From positions 3,100,001 through 3,164,000 of the forward strand of contig NC_037602.1 in NCBI RefSeq assembly GCF_003073045.1: a stretch of DNA of 64,000 nt, in the 5' to 3' direction. Origin of the DNA: Pomacea canaliculata (Eukaryota > Mollusca > Gastropoda > Architaenioglossa > Ampullariidae). Below, piece by piece: positions 24,632 to 36,726 of the stretch. The notes under the pieces were generated by a model that saw only the letters and a program-made list of their open reading frames with translations, did not search any database and was not told the origin of the DNA. Each line of letters opens with the position of its first letter. Positions within the stretch are counted from its first letter, which is position 1. A program made the translations under genes and the position numbers.

Positions 24632-27600
24632 CTGCAACATGCAATAGCACAGTTCACCACCTACAAGAACTCTTCCTCTACTCTGGTGTGACAAAAGATG
24701 CCTGTTCTATTCCAACATGCACACATATACACACACAGCTGCTAACACACAAACACAGGTTCCGTGGACTGTTATGGCATATGTGCATAATATTTGTGCA
24801 CATTTGTTACATGCATTTGCGACAGAGGGAAAAAGCACCTTAACAATTTACTACGTAAACTGCATTAGCTTTTAACTGTTACAGTAAAGTCTTAAAGTCA
24901 ATTTACTGCATGTCTTGCCATGAGATTTTAAACATTCCATAAAACAGCAGCAAAAGATGTTTCCCATTTAAAAGCATGTTGGGGAGGAAGGAGGGAAAGA
25001 GGGTTAACAGTTGCAGATAATGTGCTAACTCATTAAAGGCTTCTTGCCATCTTACCACTTGCCCGCCCACCATCATCTGCATTAAGGATGCCATCATGTT
25101 GCTAAATGCTTCCTGACTTCCAGGCTGTCCTGCAGCAGGAGCTGCTGCTGCTGCTGAACGTGGTGATGCTGGAATGGTGGTGGTGGTGGCTTCAGATGGG
25201 CTAGCTGGGGTGGATCCTGTTGTGGCAGTACCACTGGAGGCACCAGTTGATTCTGGGGCGGCTGTTGTAGCAGAGCCAGGACCTGGTGGTGTCACTCCAG
25301 ACAGCCCTGATAAGCTACCATCAGTGTAAAGCTTTAACTAAGGAGACAGCTAGCGTAGGCGAGCTAATTTCAATCTTATTTCCTGAGTCACTCTTTCATA
25401 AGAATATTTACTTGCAACAAACGAGTGTAGGTTAAAAAATGTCATAGATACAACCAAAATATTGACATATTGTGTCACAGGGTGTGGTAGCAGAGAGTGA
25501 ATAAAACCCATGCTATTTGATCTCTAAATCTGACAGGCACGTTCTTTCTAAATTATTGCACAGTACAGACTATGTACACAAGGTGTACATCACTCCAGAG
25601 CATGTCACCAGTATCTCTAGCTGAAACAATACTACGCAGGAAACATTCTGACATACATCTATTAGACAGTATGAATTAGGACAATGTTGTAATTTAAGAT
25701 AGGACCCGATGCCAAAGAAAAAGAGGGACAAAAGGGAGAGAATGATGATTATTTTTGGTTAGCAATTAATAAGTAGGTTTACTTTTTTTCTTGTGGCTCC
25801 TTTATTTGAATGATATTGAGTCCTATAGTTCTCAGTTTCTTTGACCATTTCTGCCTTAGTTAGGCGTAAAAATTCAGAATCTCTAGACAAGATGCATTTT
25901 CCAAGTCTGAAACAAAACTTTTCACTAATTTTACTTTCTTAGTACTAAAACATTTTCAGCCTCTCAAATATATATATAAAATAAGCCACTTTTAAACCCT
26001 TACTTGCTGAACAGACTTGGGGCCTCAGACTGCAATGTTTGCATCCCTTGCTGGATTTGCAACAAAGCCTCAAGAGCCCGTGGGTTGCTCATAGTTGACT
26101 GGACATCTGGGTTGTTCAACTGAAAATTTTAACGTTTGACATCTAATCAAACTTAAATATGGCAGCATAAATCATATACACTTCAAGGTCTTTGCCAACA
26201 GCAACTTGCTAACCAAGATATTTCTGCATGGAGCATTCTATTAGTTTCCTTACTTGCTTTCAAGGCCATTTTTAAATTTATGTAATGTCAAAGTGTATTA
26301 CTCTTCCTGATTGTTTTATTAAATTTACTCAAACAGGACTGCAAGGGGACGTACAACTTTCACAGTAAATTTCTCAGTGGAAACCAGTTGACATTGCGTT
26401 GAAGTTGAAGATCATACAAAAATATTTCTTCAAACGTACAGACAGTAACTCCAGAGGCCCTGACAGTCTGTTGAGCACTGCAGACACCTCAGAGATCCAA
26501 AGATCTTTTCTTTCATTGAGTCAGCAGGCTATGTCTCTCCTTTAAGTTTCTGATGAGTTGGACAGTCCTGCAGGAAGTGGGCCACTGTCTCTGGGGCCAA
26601 GCAAAAGGGGCACTCTGGAGACTCTCCAATACAGAACTTGGTGAACATGTGATGCCATCTATTCTTCTCTTTCTAACCTGTAAAGTGGGTCTTGACTGCT
26701 GTAGTTATGATACTGTTGGAGCCAACTTTTCTCTCACTTGGCTTTAATTATTGTCTCGGCCTCAGTAATGCTGACCTAGGGAGTCTCTTGGGCCAACCTC
26801 CCTCCCTCTTTTGCCAGTCCTATAGACGGAGATATTGCAATAAAAGGGAATCCACTGTAAGACTGTTCAAACTGTTTGGCTGATAAAGGGATGATGCAAG
26901 ATCATTCAGTTCCTTGTTCTGGCTGTTCGACAGGGCTTCCAAGACAGAGCTTTGATAAAGATGATGACTTTCTTTTCTGTTGCCATAGAGCATCTGAGAA
27001 GCAGCTGCAGAGCCTCATCTTCAAACTTCTCTGTTAAATATTAGTTATACCTTAATTTACTACTACTAATAATAAAGTGGATTTATTTAATGAATATCCC
27101 TACTTAGCAGTAGGCTTGATAAAATTTACAAGAGAAAGGTTAATATATAAAGTAAGATGGACACAAAATGCACATAACACACATATGGACACAGTCCAAT
27201 AAACAGAATTTTTAGCAAATCACTATATATTCTTATTTTTAAGCAACAATGCTTAATCTCAAAAATTGCTTTTAGAAATCAAATTTGGTGGTCTCTGAAG
27301 TTTTACAACTTTAAGCAACCCATTCTATCAAATAGACATTCTTACATGTTAACTATCTGCCAAAGTAAAACAAATTGCTCACTGAAGTGATGGTTTCACA
27401 AAGTCAATTCCTAAACTCTTTTGCATCGTAATAACTATTTAGTTTCAATAAACTGTTTATAAACCACACACTGGGCATGTCTTCAGCAGAGCAGATTATC
27501 AAATCTGTAAGATATGTTTAATTCCAAGGAACTTACCTGCTGAACAAGGACTGGCAATTGTGAACGAAACTGTTCCATAAGCAAAGGGTTACCAGCAAAC

Positions 27601-30600
27601 AAGGGGTTGTTTCCTATAATCTGAAATAACATCATACTCATCTAATGAAAAGACCTGACAAAGAAAAAAAAAACCTATAAAACATCAGCATGCAGCTTAA
27701 GATGAACATAAAAAATAGGTAAGTTATATTCTACACTAAAATGTAAGATCCTGTCATAAAATGTAAGCTGTTGTCATGTTGTGTATAAGCAGAAAAAACA
27801 GAAGTTAAAAAGCATCACCATTTTTAAAAACTGTCCATGCGCTTTTAATATGATTTGAGACAGCAAGAACCTCAAGCTTGTAATGCTATGATTAAAATGT
27901 AAATCCATATGTGGTGGCACAAGTAGTTTTCAAATACAAGCATACAATAAAGACAACAAAAAAGGATATACCATATGAAAGAAAATTTCTTTATCATTTA
28001 AATGATGAATTTGCAAATAAAATAGGTTTTCTTTTCTCGAAATAAATGCGAATGAAAGAAAGCAACAAAACAGAATAAAGAGCTACTGTCACGAAATTAG
28101 GTTGCAAGGTAAGAAATTTAAAATAATTCACAAAATGCCAAATATTAGATACATTTTGATACAAATTCAAATGTTACCATCATACTGTCATTTTGGGCTA
28201 TAATAGTGCAAATCCAGTTCAAAGTGAGTAACCAACATCTGTCTCCAACATAGCGTGAACTTAGTCTAGACTGACTGAAAATTGCTTACTTTAAAACATG
28301 AAATATCCAACTGCTAGTTCTGCTATTCAGGGGAAGTAATTCAGAGTATATAGAAAAGAAAGGAAAAAAACCCTTCGAGGGAGCAAGTTTCTTTTTATTT
28401 TTGGCACAGTGCAAGGTGTTTTATGATGCTATTCAGTTCATATTACAGTGTGAAAAACAGTCATTGTGCTTATCAAGATGTTTGCTTCTTATTCAGAAGC
28501 AAAACTGAAGGATTAATCTGTGCTGCTTGCAACATACTTGCTGCGCCAATTCTGGGTTTGCAGACAATGATTGCAGCATGGACTGCATGTATGGTGCCTG
28601 CATCATGTTGGAAATCATCTGAGGGTTCTGCATCATTTGTTGCATCAAGCTTTGCATCCCAGGTGAGTTGAACATGGAGCCTAGAAATAAACAAGAGGCA
28701 ATTAGGTGTTTTACTAGATACAATTAAATGACTGAAAAAAAGTAAAATCCAGTGAAATCTTATGACCTCTTCCAAAGCGTTAATGAGATTGTGCTGTTCA
28801 TGTTAAAAAAAAAATAATGGGGTGTCAGGTTAATAAAAGAAATCAATGGCATTAAAAACAAATTTCTAAATGCATGTAAATACCTTTTACAAAACAGTGA
28901 ATTATGAAACACCTCATACAAAATAATTAATTTTTGCATTAACTTTTGAATGATAAAATAATTTATATATATAAAAAGAAAAAGTACCTTGAGCTCCTGT
29001 CAAACTTGCAGAGAAACTGGAAGCTGGGTTAGAGGCAGCACTAGCCGTGCTACTGGGAGATGTTCTGCCAGTACCAGCTGAAGAGCGAGGTGCCCAAGGG
29101 TTTGGCAGTGGGTCCGTGTTTTCACGACCCTGCTGTGTATTTCCTGAGAAATTATATTACTTCACTTAAAAGTAAAAAGTGCCTATTCACAAACATAAAG
29201 AGATGATGCATATGTTAATATGTGTATGCACATGATGTGATTTGGGTTTAAGGACTTTGCTGAAATATCTTTAGTTTATCATCACTATATCCAACACAAC
29301 CTAACCCTCATGACATTTATTTAACCATATGCACTATTAACCCTCTTAGCACAATGGGCTATGATCGTGGCTTTGCCAGGAAGCACAGGGAAGGCGATTT
29401 TCATTACTTTTATTATAAAGTTCAAGTTTTCTTCTTTCCAAAAATGTATAGGTTACTTGTTCTGTTTGCTTTAGAGCAGCAATAATATATGAAAAAAACA
29501 AACTTCATCCACTGTTGTCTTACCGCCTTGAGTTATAATCCAGTCACTATAATGTTATATTTTTATGTGGTGCTAAGAGGGTTAAGTCAATAAAGGAAAA
29601 TATAATTTCTGCATTCCATATACAACTAGCATGGACGGGTGATGATTCGAGAATGATGAACTTTTCCGTGCAAATTCTTTTCCTTTAGCTTTCTTATGTT
29701 TATTAAACAGTTCCCATGATGGTTAGTGTTTCATGTTGTATTTTGAGAATGCACCCTGGAAAACTATTATTTTAAAAAATGCCCTCTACTTGTCTTTGGT
29801 AATTCTGGCAAGTAGACAGGATTTAAAAGGGATAAATTTGCATTTTAAAAAATAATTAGGACTGGGGGTGGAGGGAAAGGAATTTGAGTAACTTAAATGA
29901 ACTTAATCTTTTGGGTTACTTTCTTCTTTTTAAGTTGTGTCGTATAAGTCTGGTCCCTGTTAATAAAAACAAAAAAAATTGTGCCAGCATACCTCCATGT
30001 GAGGAGCTATTCACAAGAGTTGCAAATGGGTTAGTGCCCAAACTCTCCTGAGCAGCATTCATCATAGGCTCTTGAATGTCACGGTACATACGCTGAAGAG
30101 CATTGAACCCACCTGGTAGACTCTGAATAGAAGAAGTTCACATCTAAGCACATTGCCATTTACAGCATTTGCTTTATGACTATTGCTCTTAGATAAAACT
30201 TATTGCAAATATCATCTCTGGATAATGTGATAACATTTTCAGTATCAAATCACTAATCAAATTATAAGAACACTTAAATCTCACCTTAACTGAAAACGAA
30301 AAATAATAAGCTCTTGTTTCTTCTTTTTTCAAAGCCATCTTTTCCCTTCAACAGGAAATAGGCTTCAATGGAAGGAACTACAGTAAACTGCTTTATCCTC
30401 TGAGCACTGTTCCTCCCCGTGTAATGGATAGATTTAGAAAGGGGAAAAAAATTCAAACCATATCAATATATATTGTAAAATAGTCCTACCCTTTGTATGT
30501 TTAGTTCTGAGCTATCTACTGGTGAGAAGTAAAACAACTGCATAGGATTGACCATGTAATGTGAATAGCTATTACCTCCAAATTGCTCATGGCTCGGTCT

Positions 30601-33600
30601 TGCGATCTCATCAATTCTTGTAGCATTGCTGGATTGCGTGCCAGTTCCATTGTCTATGAGGTATGAAAATGACCAAAGAGATTAGTTATCACGTCAAGCT
30701 GTCAATAGCACCTCCAGGTGCAGGTCTGAAACAGGACTTTCATAACAGAAGAAATCATATTTCTTAGTGCCTAAAAGCAGTGTTGGTTAAAATGAAAGAA
30801 AAACCAATAGGTATATCTAAACGAATGAAAAGTTTCTTAAATTTACAGGAACAAAATATATCACCACAGAGATCAGATTAAAATACATAAATTGATGTAG
30901 GTTAGCAAGAAGGGTAAAAGAAAAGGGAAAAAACCCAAAATGGTAGGTGCACAACGTACCTGTCTCATCAAGTCTGGGTTGTTCAACATGTGTGTTATTT
31001 CAGGGTTCCGCTGCAATTTATATATGAAAGTATATATTAAAATAAACACTCACATTTTACAAAGATGACATCCTAAAATTCCCACTGGTATTTACAGTCA
31101 AATTATTTTCAGACAACAGAGAAATAGTGCAAATATCATCTTGGGCTCTAATAATTACGCTCTCTACTTTTGCTTTAGGAAACTCCTTAAAACTGAACAT
31201 ATGTGCATAAAATATGCTTTGTGGCATAAAATATTGTTATAAATTTGTAACAGTGGGCATTAAAATTAACACCTACAAACACACCACTCGAAGCACCATG
31301 TCCTCGTTGCCAAACAGTCAGCCTAACACATTAGGGAAATACAAGTGATTCTCTTTTATGCTACACTGACGCCACGCATTGATGCCGATTAAGATGACAA
31401 AATCTAAGCAAAAAGGGTTAACGGCAAAAAGCAACTCACGCAACGCTGGATTTCATGCATAGTAAGCTTTATAAACGAAAATACTGTACACTTCTGCACA
31501 GTTACCTCCATGAGTTCACGCATCTGTGGGTTATTCATAATAAGCTGGCGCATGATGTCTGGGTTGGACATCATCTGCTGCACAAATGGGTTCTCCATCA
31601 TCTGACGCAGCATGTCTGGGTTGCTCATCAACTGAAATGACAACAAAGAGCTAATAACCAGGGAAGTCTTATGGTTCATTTAAGGTCAAAGGTCTACTTC
31701 AACAAGTGAAAATCTAGGTTTTCATTAGAGACTGATAAACTAAAATGGAACTACCAAAAATTAGTGCTTTTGAATATGTAGATTGAAAATATCAATTTTA
31801 ATTAATAATTTCATGAATAAATTTACAAATTTTCTTTAAAAAATAAGTTAAAGAATATCTAAATGTATATACCACAAATACTGTTATGAAGTAAAAATAA
31901 TCTAAAGAATGACTCATGGGTTTTGTGGCATTTTAAGGGCAGGGCTTCTGCTTACGCAAAAAATTGCGTACAGGACGCATTAAAAGTTCGGAGGACCCCT
32001 TCAATTTTCGTCAATGGGGCCCCCTTCAAATCTGGGCGAAGAACAGGGACCCCTTAAAAATCTGAAGAAGGGGTCCCTGGGACCCCAAAGAATTTAGCCT
32101 TAGCAGAAGCCCTGAAGGGATTTTAAAGATATTTGCAATCAAACATGGTATCTTCCAGAACCTTATGAAAAAAAAGTGGAAAACATTAGGAAAAACATTT
32201 TAAAATATTAATAAATAAGCAAAAATGTCCAATCCCCCCCACCCTCTCCAAAGTAAAACACAAAGAAAACCTGTCATCTTTAAAATGTATCTATTTTTAA
32301 ACAAGATTGCAAATTCATATTAATGTAACACAAGCTCGCCTTGAAATACATGCCCATCTACCATCAAAAATGGTAATTTGTTAAAAAAAAGTTTGGGTCA
32401 TATTCAATGCATTTAACAATATATACTATTAAAACTATGTCTCACCATTTTTATCTAAAAGTAGGCATCCTACAATTCCATTTAAGCAAAGTTTTGCATT
32501 TAAAGCAATGGCTATAACAGTAGTAATTATCCTCATACTGTCATTGCAAGACTACCAAGATATGTAAAAATGGGCATGCATGGCTTATGGCTTAATCTAT
32601 TACATTACTTGCAGTGCATGCAAACTTGCTTTATTTTAAATTTTCATTTTTTCTCATTGCCTAACAAAAGTTATTAAAATAAACTACCCTCTATTACTTA
32701 TGTAAGATATGTTTGTCAGATCTCCATTTTCATGTAATCCGGAAAAAATGGTAAAGGTAAACAAACACAGGAAAACTTCTACATGCTGAACATTTAATTC
32801 TGCTGCATCAATGGGTATGGGAAGAATGATCCTAAAATTAATGTCATAAATAAAACGACTGTGTGTTGCTTGCGTGGTTGGGGTTGTAAGGGACAAAGGC
32901 ATTTGCAAGGTAGCCAATCTGAAATTATGGTCTGTTGCATCACTGTCTTTTTCACGATCTCAACTTTTTAAAATTGTAGGTTTTCAAATAGAGATAAGAG
33001 ATTAAATTTTTTTAAAAGAATTTTTAAAATCACCAGGAACAGTTGCTTGCACATTATGGTTTTACTTTCCTATGTAGTAGTTGTATTCCAATTTTGCAAC
33101 TTATTTCCTTATAAATTTATAAACATTTTGTTAAACTATGCAATCATAACTTAGTATGTGAAAATCAATAAACTTTTTGCCATTTTGCTGACAAGTAGTC
33201 ACTGCCACAGGTAACAAACAACTAGATTACATCATAACCAGGAAACTACCAAATAAACAAATGGTCATGAACAGTTTAAAGAAATGTGACCTAGGAAACT
33301 CGGAAAATGCTTTGGGACTATTTAAAGCATAGGCCTTTTATTCATACAGCGAGTTAGAGGAGAGAATGATAATTCCTATGACATATGGTGGGTTTTACAC
33401 AACTGTCATGTGTCTAAGCAAGGCTCAAAGAGTAATTTTTGGTTATCAGAGAAAGAAAATCTGATATGTGGTCATCAAGATATTTCACTCCATGTATCAT
33501 TTAAAAAATGTCATGTTTATAGTTCAAGTTGCAGTCTGATCATGGCCATACTCCTGTGAAAGACTGGGATGTTGTATATTTCAAAATATTGCCCAGATGA

Positions 33601-35610
33601 CCCACCTCTCTCTGCATGCGCTGTTGCAGTTCCATGAAGTTTGCAGATCCCATACCCAAAGCATTCATTCCTTGAAGTCCACCGAGAGCCCCAAGACCAA
33701 AGGGTGTTTGTGACACATCAGGTTGTGATGGGCTAGTCTGCTGCTTTAAAGAAGGGGAAAAAGTCATATCTCTACAAAATGTACTCAGTTTACTACATTG
33801 AAATATAATTAAATTTCTTTTAGATATACAGCAACATCTACTTTCAAATGCTTCATGGTTCTCTGATGGTCAGATATTTCCAAAAATATCAAAATGTCTT
33901 TTGACACTTTTTAAAAAAATGTGTGGCAGCCCCAATACGCTCCCCTCCCCCAACCAACTGCTGGAATCTATCATATGCTAATGTCAAAAGCTTCTACATC
34001 GTGGAAAGATTTGCATTATAAATATTCATCACTTTATGAACCTGCTTGCATTCCATATGGTGACTGGAAAATGTAAATTACATCCTCTTATGTGCAGTCA
34101 TTTATGAAGTATATGATTGCAGTATATGCATTTTGCCTTGGATATAGTGGCTTTTAAACAGGGGAGCCACTATGCTATTAAATTTTTTATCATTTCTTTT
34201 TCTCTTCGAGTTATAGATTTAATTAGTACTAGGAAAGAAATATTTAAAGTGCAATAAGCTTTGGCATTTAATGTCACCCTTTTAAAAACAAAGTTGGCTA
34301 AATAATAATAAAACCATGGGCTCAGCCATTTTAACATTTATGTAAGAGTGTTGATTATTATAGGACTTACTGTGGTAGGTGTGGCTGCAGAGGATGCTGT
34401 AGGCTGAAAAAGCAATCACCAGAACAGATATAATACTCTGTATTAATATAAAATATTGCATATGCAAAACTAAAATAACTAGGAAAAATGTCAGACCACA
34501 GAGCATGTCAAGCTTAATTTTTGTAATGAACATCTACATATACTGCATAATCTAATTACAAATGCAAAGGTTAGAAGTAATGTTATGCAGATTTATTACA
34601 AGCTTATACTAATACTAGCTTACAAACCATGACAGCTAGCCCCCCTGTAAAGGCTATTTCACCTTCACCAACCAATACCTCCCATTTTCCACTTCTATTA
34701 AACAATTTAAAAATGCATTATCTGCTCCTTTCCTACCCTGCCTGTACTCCTGATCACAAGATGAACTGTAAGACCATCTTTAATTCCATGCTGTTCCAAT
34801 GTGTCTGGGTCCTTGAGGATCTTGCCAGCAAAGATAAGACATAACTGTTCCTCAGGGGATGAAAATTTCTTTCCCACTTCCTCTTTCAGCTATAACATAG
34901 AAGATACACATTTCTCTTTATTTCAAATATACCCCCCTTACCCCCAAAAAACAAACTATTTTAGTCAATGACCATCAGGAATTTGGTTCTCTAAAGCCAA
35001 TAACTGAGTTTAATTAAGAAAAATTCATTTTTCAGTGATCCATTTTGATTTTAGCTTAATGTCTTGACTGAAGAGAAGGGGGATGTCCAACTATATGAGG
35101 TTGAGCTACATGGTGCTGTAAGAAAATACAGAACAGCTCAAAAATACAGACCTTATGTTGACTCAATGGCAAATAGGTATTGTATATTCTGTACTTAAAA
35201 TGTTTCTGGTTTTGTAATAAAAACGCGAATCACATGCATACATTTCCAAACACCTGCAGTACAAAGATGTGTAAAAAAATGTTCACTACCGACTTATTTT
35301 CACTGTTCTTATAGTCTAATAATAGAAACCCAACTATAAACTGATTATGTTAACTTAAAAGCGTGAAATGTCTGTGACCCCGTGTCTAAGATGTCTCGGT
35401 TTTAATTCTGGAAGACATTTATATGGAGGCGGTTCGATCATCATGAGCATCGCATTTATACTTTGAAAACACTGCCAGGTTTGTTTCTTTTTTTAAACAT
35501 ACCTCTTTAACAGTACCACCAGCACTAACTTGAACATCATGCTTTTCCTTCGGTGTTTTTATGGTTATAGTGATTTTGCCTGCTCCAGAATTTTCTGGGC
35601 TTTCCGCCAT
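23678..35610 (-). CDS. UBQLN: Ubiquilin (UBL-STI1-UBA proteasome shuttle factor), 15 exons
   Basis: Cytosolic shuttle and chaperone that binds ubiquitinated or aggregation-prone clients through its UBA domain and the proteasome through its UBL domain. In transcript order the exons are 35610-35503, 34889-34737, 34403-34371, 33743-33606, 31631-31506, 31010-30960, 30653-30576, 30122-29993, 29143-28988, 28680-28538, 27620-27537, 26119-26004, 25314-25056, 24631-24547 and 23739-23678. They join in phase into 573 residues (human UBQLN1 has 589). The UBL domain spans residues 1-87 or so. Met/Asn/Gln-rich STI1 repeats follow: exons 5-7 ([44 protein letters not shown]) and exons 10-12. An Ala/Thr/Pro-rich linker lies in exon 13, and the UBA domain closes the protein. 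ATG 35610-35608 (MAESPENSG) was chosen because the UBL follows at once. Vertebrate UBQLN2-type PXX repeats are absent, so this is the single ancestral form. Confidence 0.96.
23894..24385 (+). mobile_element. Tigger/pogo-type DNA transposon remnant, truncated
   Basis: Terminal inverted repeats are CAGTGGAACCTCAGCTAGCG on the left and GCCGAGGTTCCACTA on the right, flanked by TA dinucleotides (23892-23893 and 24386-24387) as expected for Tc1/mariner/pogo insertions. Inside, from ATG 24130, is the start of a Tigger-type transposase ([12 protein letters not shown], then [20 protein letters not shown], the N-terminal helix-turn-helix region). It breaks off after about 37 residues and is followed directly by the right end, so the DDE domain is deleted. 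It sits in the ubiquilin intron between exons 14 and 15. Confidence 0.85.
26440..26900 (-). mobile_element. Non-LTR retrotransposon fragment, 3' end of ORF2
   Basis: On the minus strand a decayed reading frame shows the tail of a LINE polymerase: LAKEGGRL, a degenerate [10 protein letters not shown] segment, [11 protein letters not shown], then the zinc-knuckle-like [18 protein letters not shown]. This H-x-x-x-F...C-x-x-C...H-x-x-x-x-C order is typical of the C-terminus of Jockey/CR1-like polymerases. At least three in-frame stops show it is dead. It lies in the same orientation as ubiquilin, in the intron between exons 11 and 12. Confidence 0.72.
29341..29581. mobile_element. piggyBac-type MITE flanked by TTAA
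   Basis: A 241-bp element with perfect 12-bp terminal inverted repeats, CCCTCTTAGCAC and GTGCTAAGAGGG, flanked on both sides by TTAA (29337-29340 and 29582-29585). TTAA target duplication with ends starting CCC is the hallmark of piggyBac insertion. There is no coding capacity. It lies in the ubiquilin intron between exons 8 and 9. Confidence 0.88.
31940..32114. mobile_element. Unclassified inverted-repeat MITE
   Basis: A 175-bp element with 13-bp perfect inverted ends, CAGGGCTTCTGCT and AGCAGAAGCCCTG, and matching AAGGG on both sides (31935-31939 and 32115-32119). The interior is rich in GGGGTCCC/GGGACCCC blocks that can fold back. A five-base duplication does not fit hAT (8 bp) or piggyBac (TTAA), so the superfamily is left open. 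It lies in the ubiquilin intron between exons 4 and 5. Confidence 0.75.
34737..35610 (-). other. UBQLN: Ubiquitin-like (UBL) domain of ubiquilin, exons 1-2
   Basis: Exon 1 gives [16 protein letters not shown] and exon 2 gives [19 protein letters not shown] and [14 protein letters not shown]. This is the ubiquitin fold, with the LIFAGK...D strand and hydrophobic patch used to bind proteasomal Rpn10 or Rpn1 in this family. Confidence 0.93.
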
Positions 35611-36726
35611 GATGAATTTTTGCAATGGGAACTTTGGGTACAAATCATGCTTCCGGTAAAGGGAGAGAATGACCACGCCGTAGGCCAGTCAAAGATATTA
35701 AATACAATACTATGATGATGATGTCGATTTGTAATGCGCAGGTATCCATTCAGAAGAATACTCATTGCGCAGAAAAAACAAAAGAAGAAAAAATAAAGTG
35801 AACAAATATATAAAACACCTGGAAAGTAAAAAATATAGACAGAAGTGTTTCTTGGTTGTTACTAGTAATATTATTTAGGATCATCGGTCAATCTGAAACA
35901 TTTAGAGAGCAATTTTGTACAAAATCTACTGTGCTTTTTACCAGAAATAAAATCTAAAACAACTTATTAGTTGACAAACATTATTGTATTTATTCTTGAA
36001 AGTTAGTATGAATATAAAACAACACAATCTCAGGGGAGTATTATTGATCAACATCTTTCAAGACATGAGTACTACAAACAACGCTTTTTAATCGAAGCAA
36101 TTAAATTATTCATTGTACCTAACATGTACCATACTTTTATCGCGTCGTTGCTGAAAGATCTCATGGGAAGTAAAGGATGGAGAATGGACACACCTTCACA
36201 ATCTTTTCATAAACAGATCACAGAAGCAGTAACATTATTTTTTAAGGCAATCCATATTGTTTAATTGAGATATAAATCAAGTGATTTGAAGCGCAAGGCT
36301 TTTTTTTAAAAAAAGGAAGTTTTCTTGATAGAATGTTTAGTGAAGATTCAGACTATAGATCACTGCATGCAATGGTATGTAGAGTGCAAAAAAAGGGGAG
36401 AGAATTAGCACGAGGCTGCCTCCCTTTGATTCCCCCTCCCATCTCATTTACCCCTCAACAAACCCACTTTAATCGAATTCTTGAAATAATAATATAAGAC
36501 CGATACTGACAAAGATAAAAATAATGCAGCTATCACAATATAATAAACTGTACATATAATATTTTAATTAGATGATTTCAAGCCTTTGTGCAGGACTACT
36601 CTGACTGCATTCCGCACTTCCATGCATTTTTTTTTAGTTATGGAGTGACCTGAATTTGTACTATCACAGATATTTGTGGCATGTGTAACTAACATACGCG
36701 GGAGCGCATCGGCTGCTAGTGACACA
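35611..36726. promoter_or_regulatory. Head-to-head intergenic region, ubiquilin and SCAPER
   Basis: About 1.1 kb between the two start codons, which point away from each other. It contains one dispersed-repeat copy (35711-35780) and is otherwise AT-rich and gene-free. It may act as a shared promoter; this rests on layout only. Confidence 0.45.
35711..35780 (-). repeat. Dispersed repeat with hairpin core and (ATC)n tail, copy 1
   Basis: GATGATGATG followed by TTTGTAATGCGCAGGTATCC and CTCATTGCGCAG. It closely matches the copy at 47394-47480. On the minus strand it ends in ATC repeats, like a SINE 3' end. TGCGCA and GAAT/ATTC pairs let the core fold back. Confidence 0.65.
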
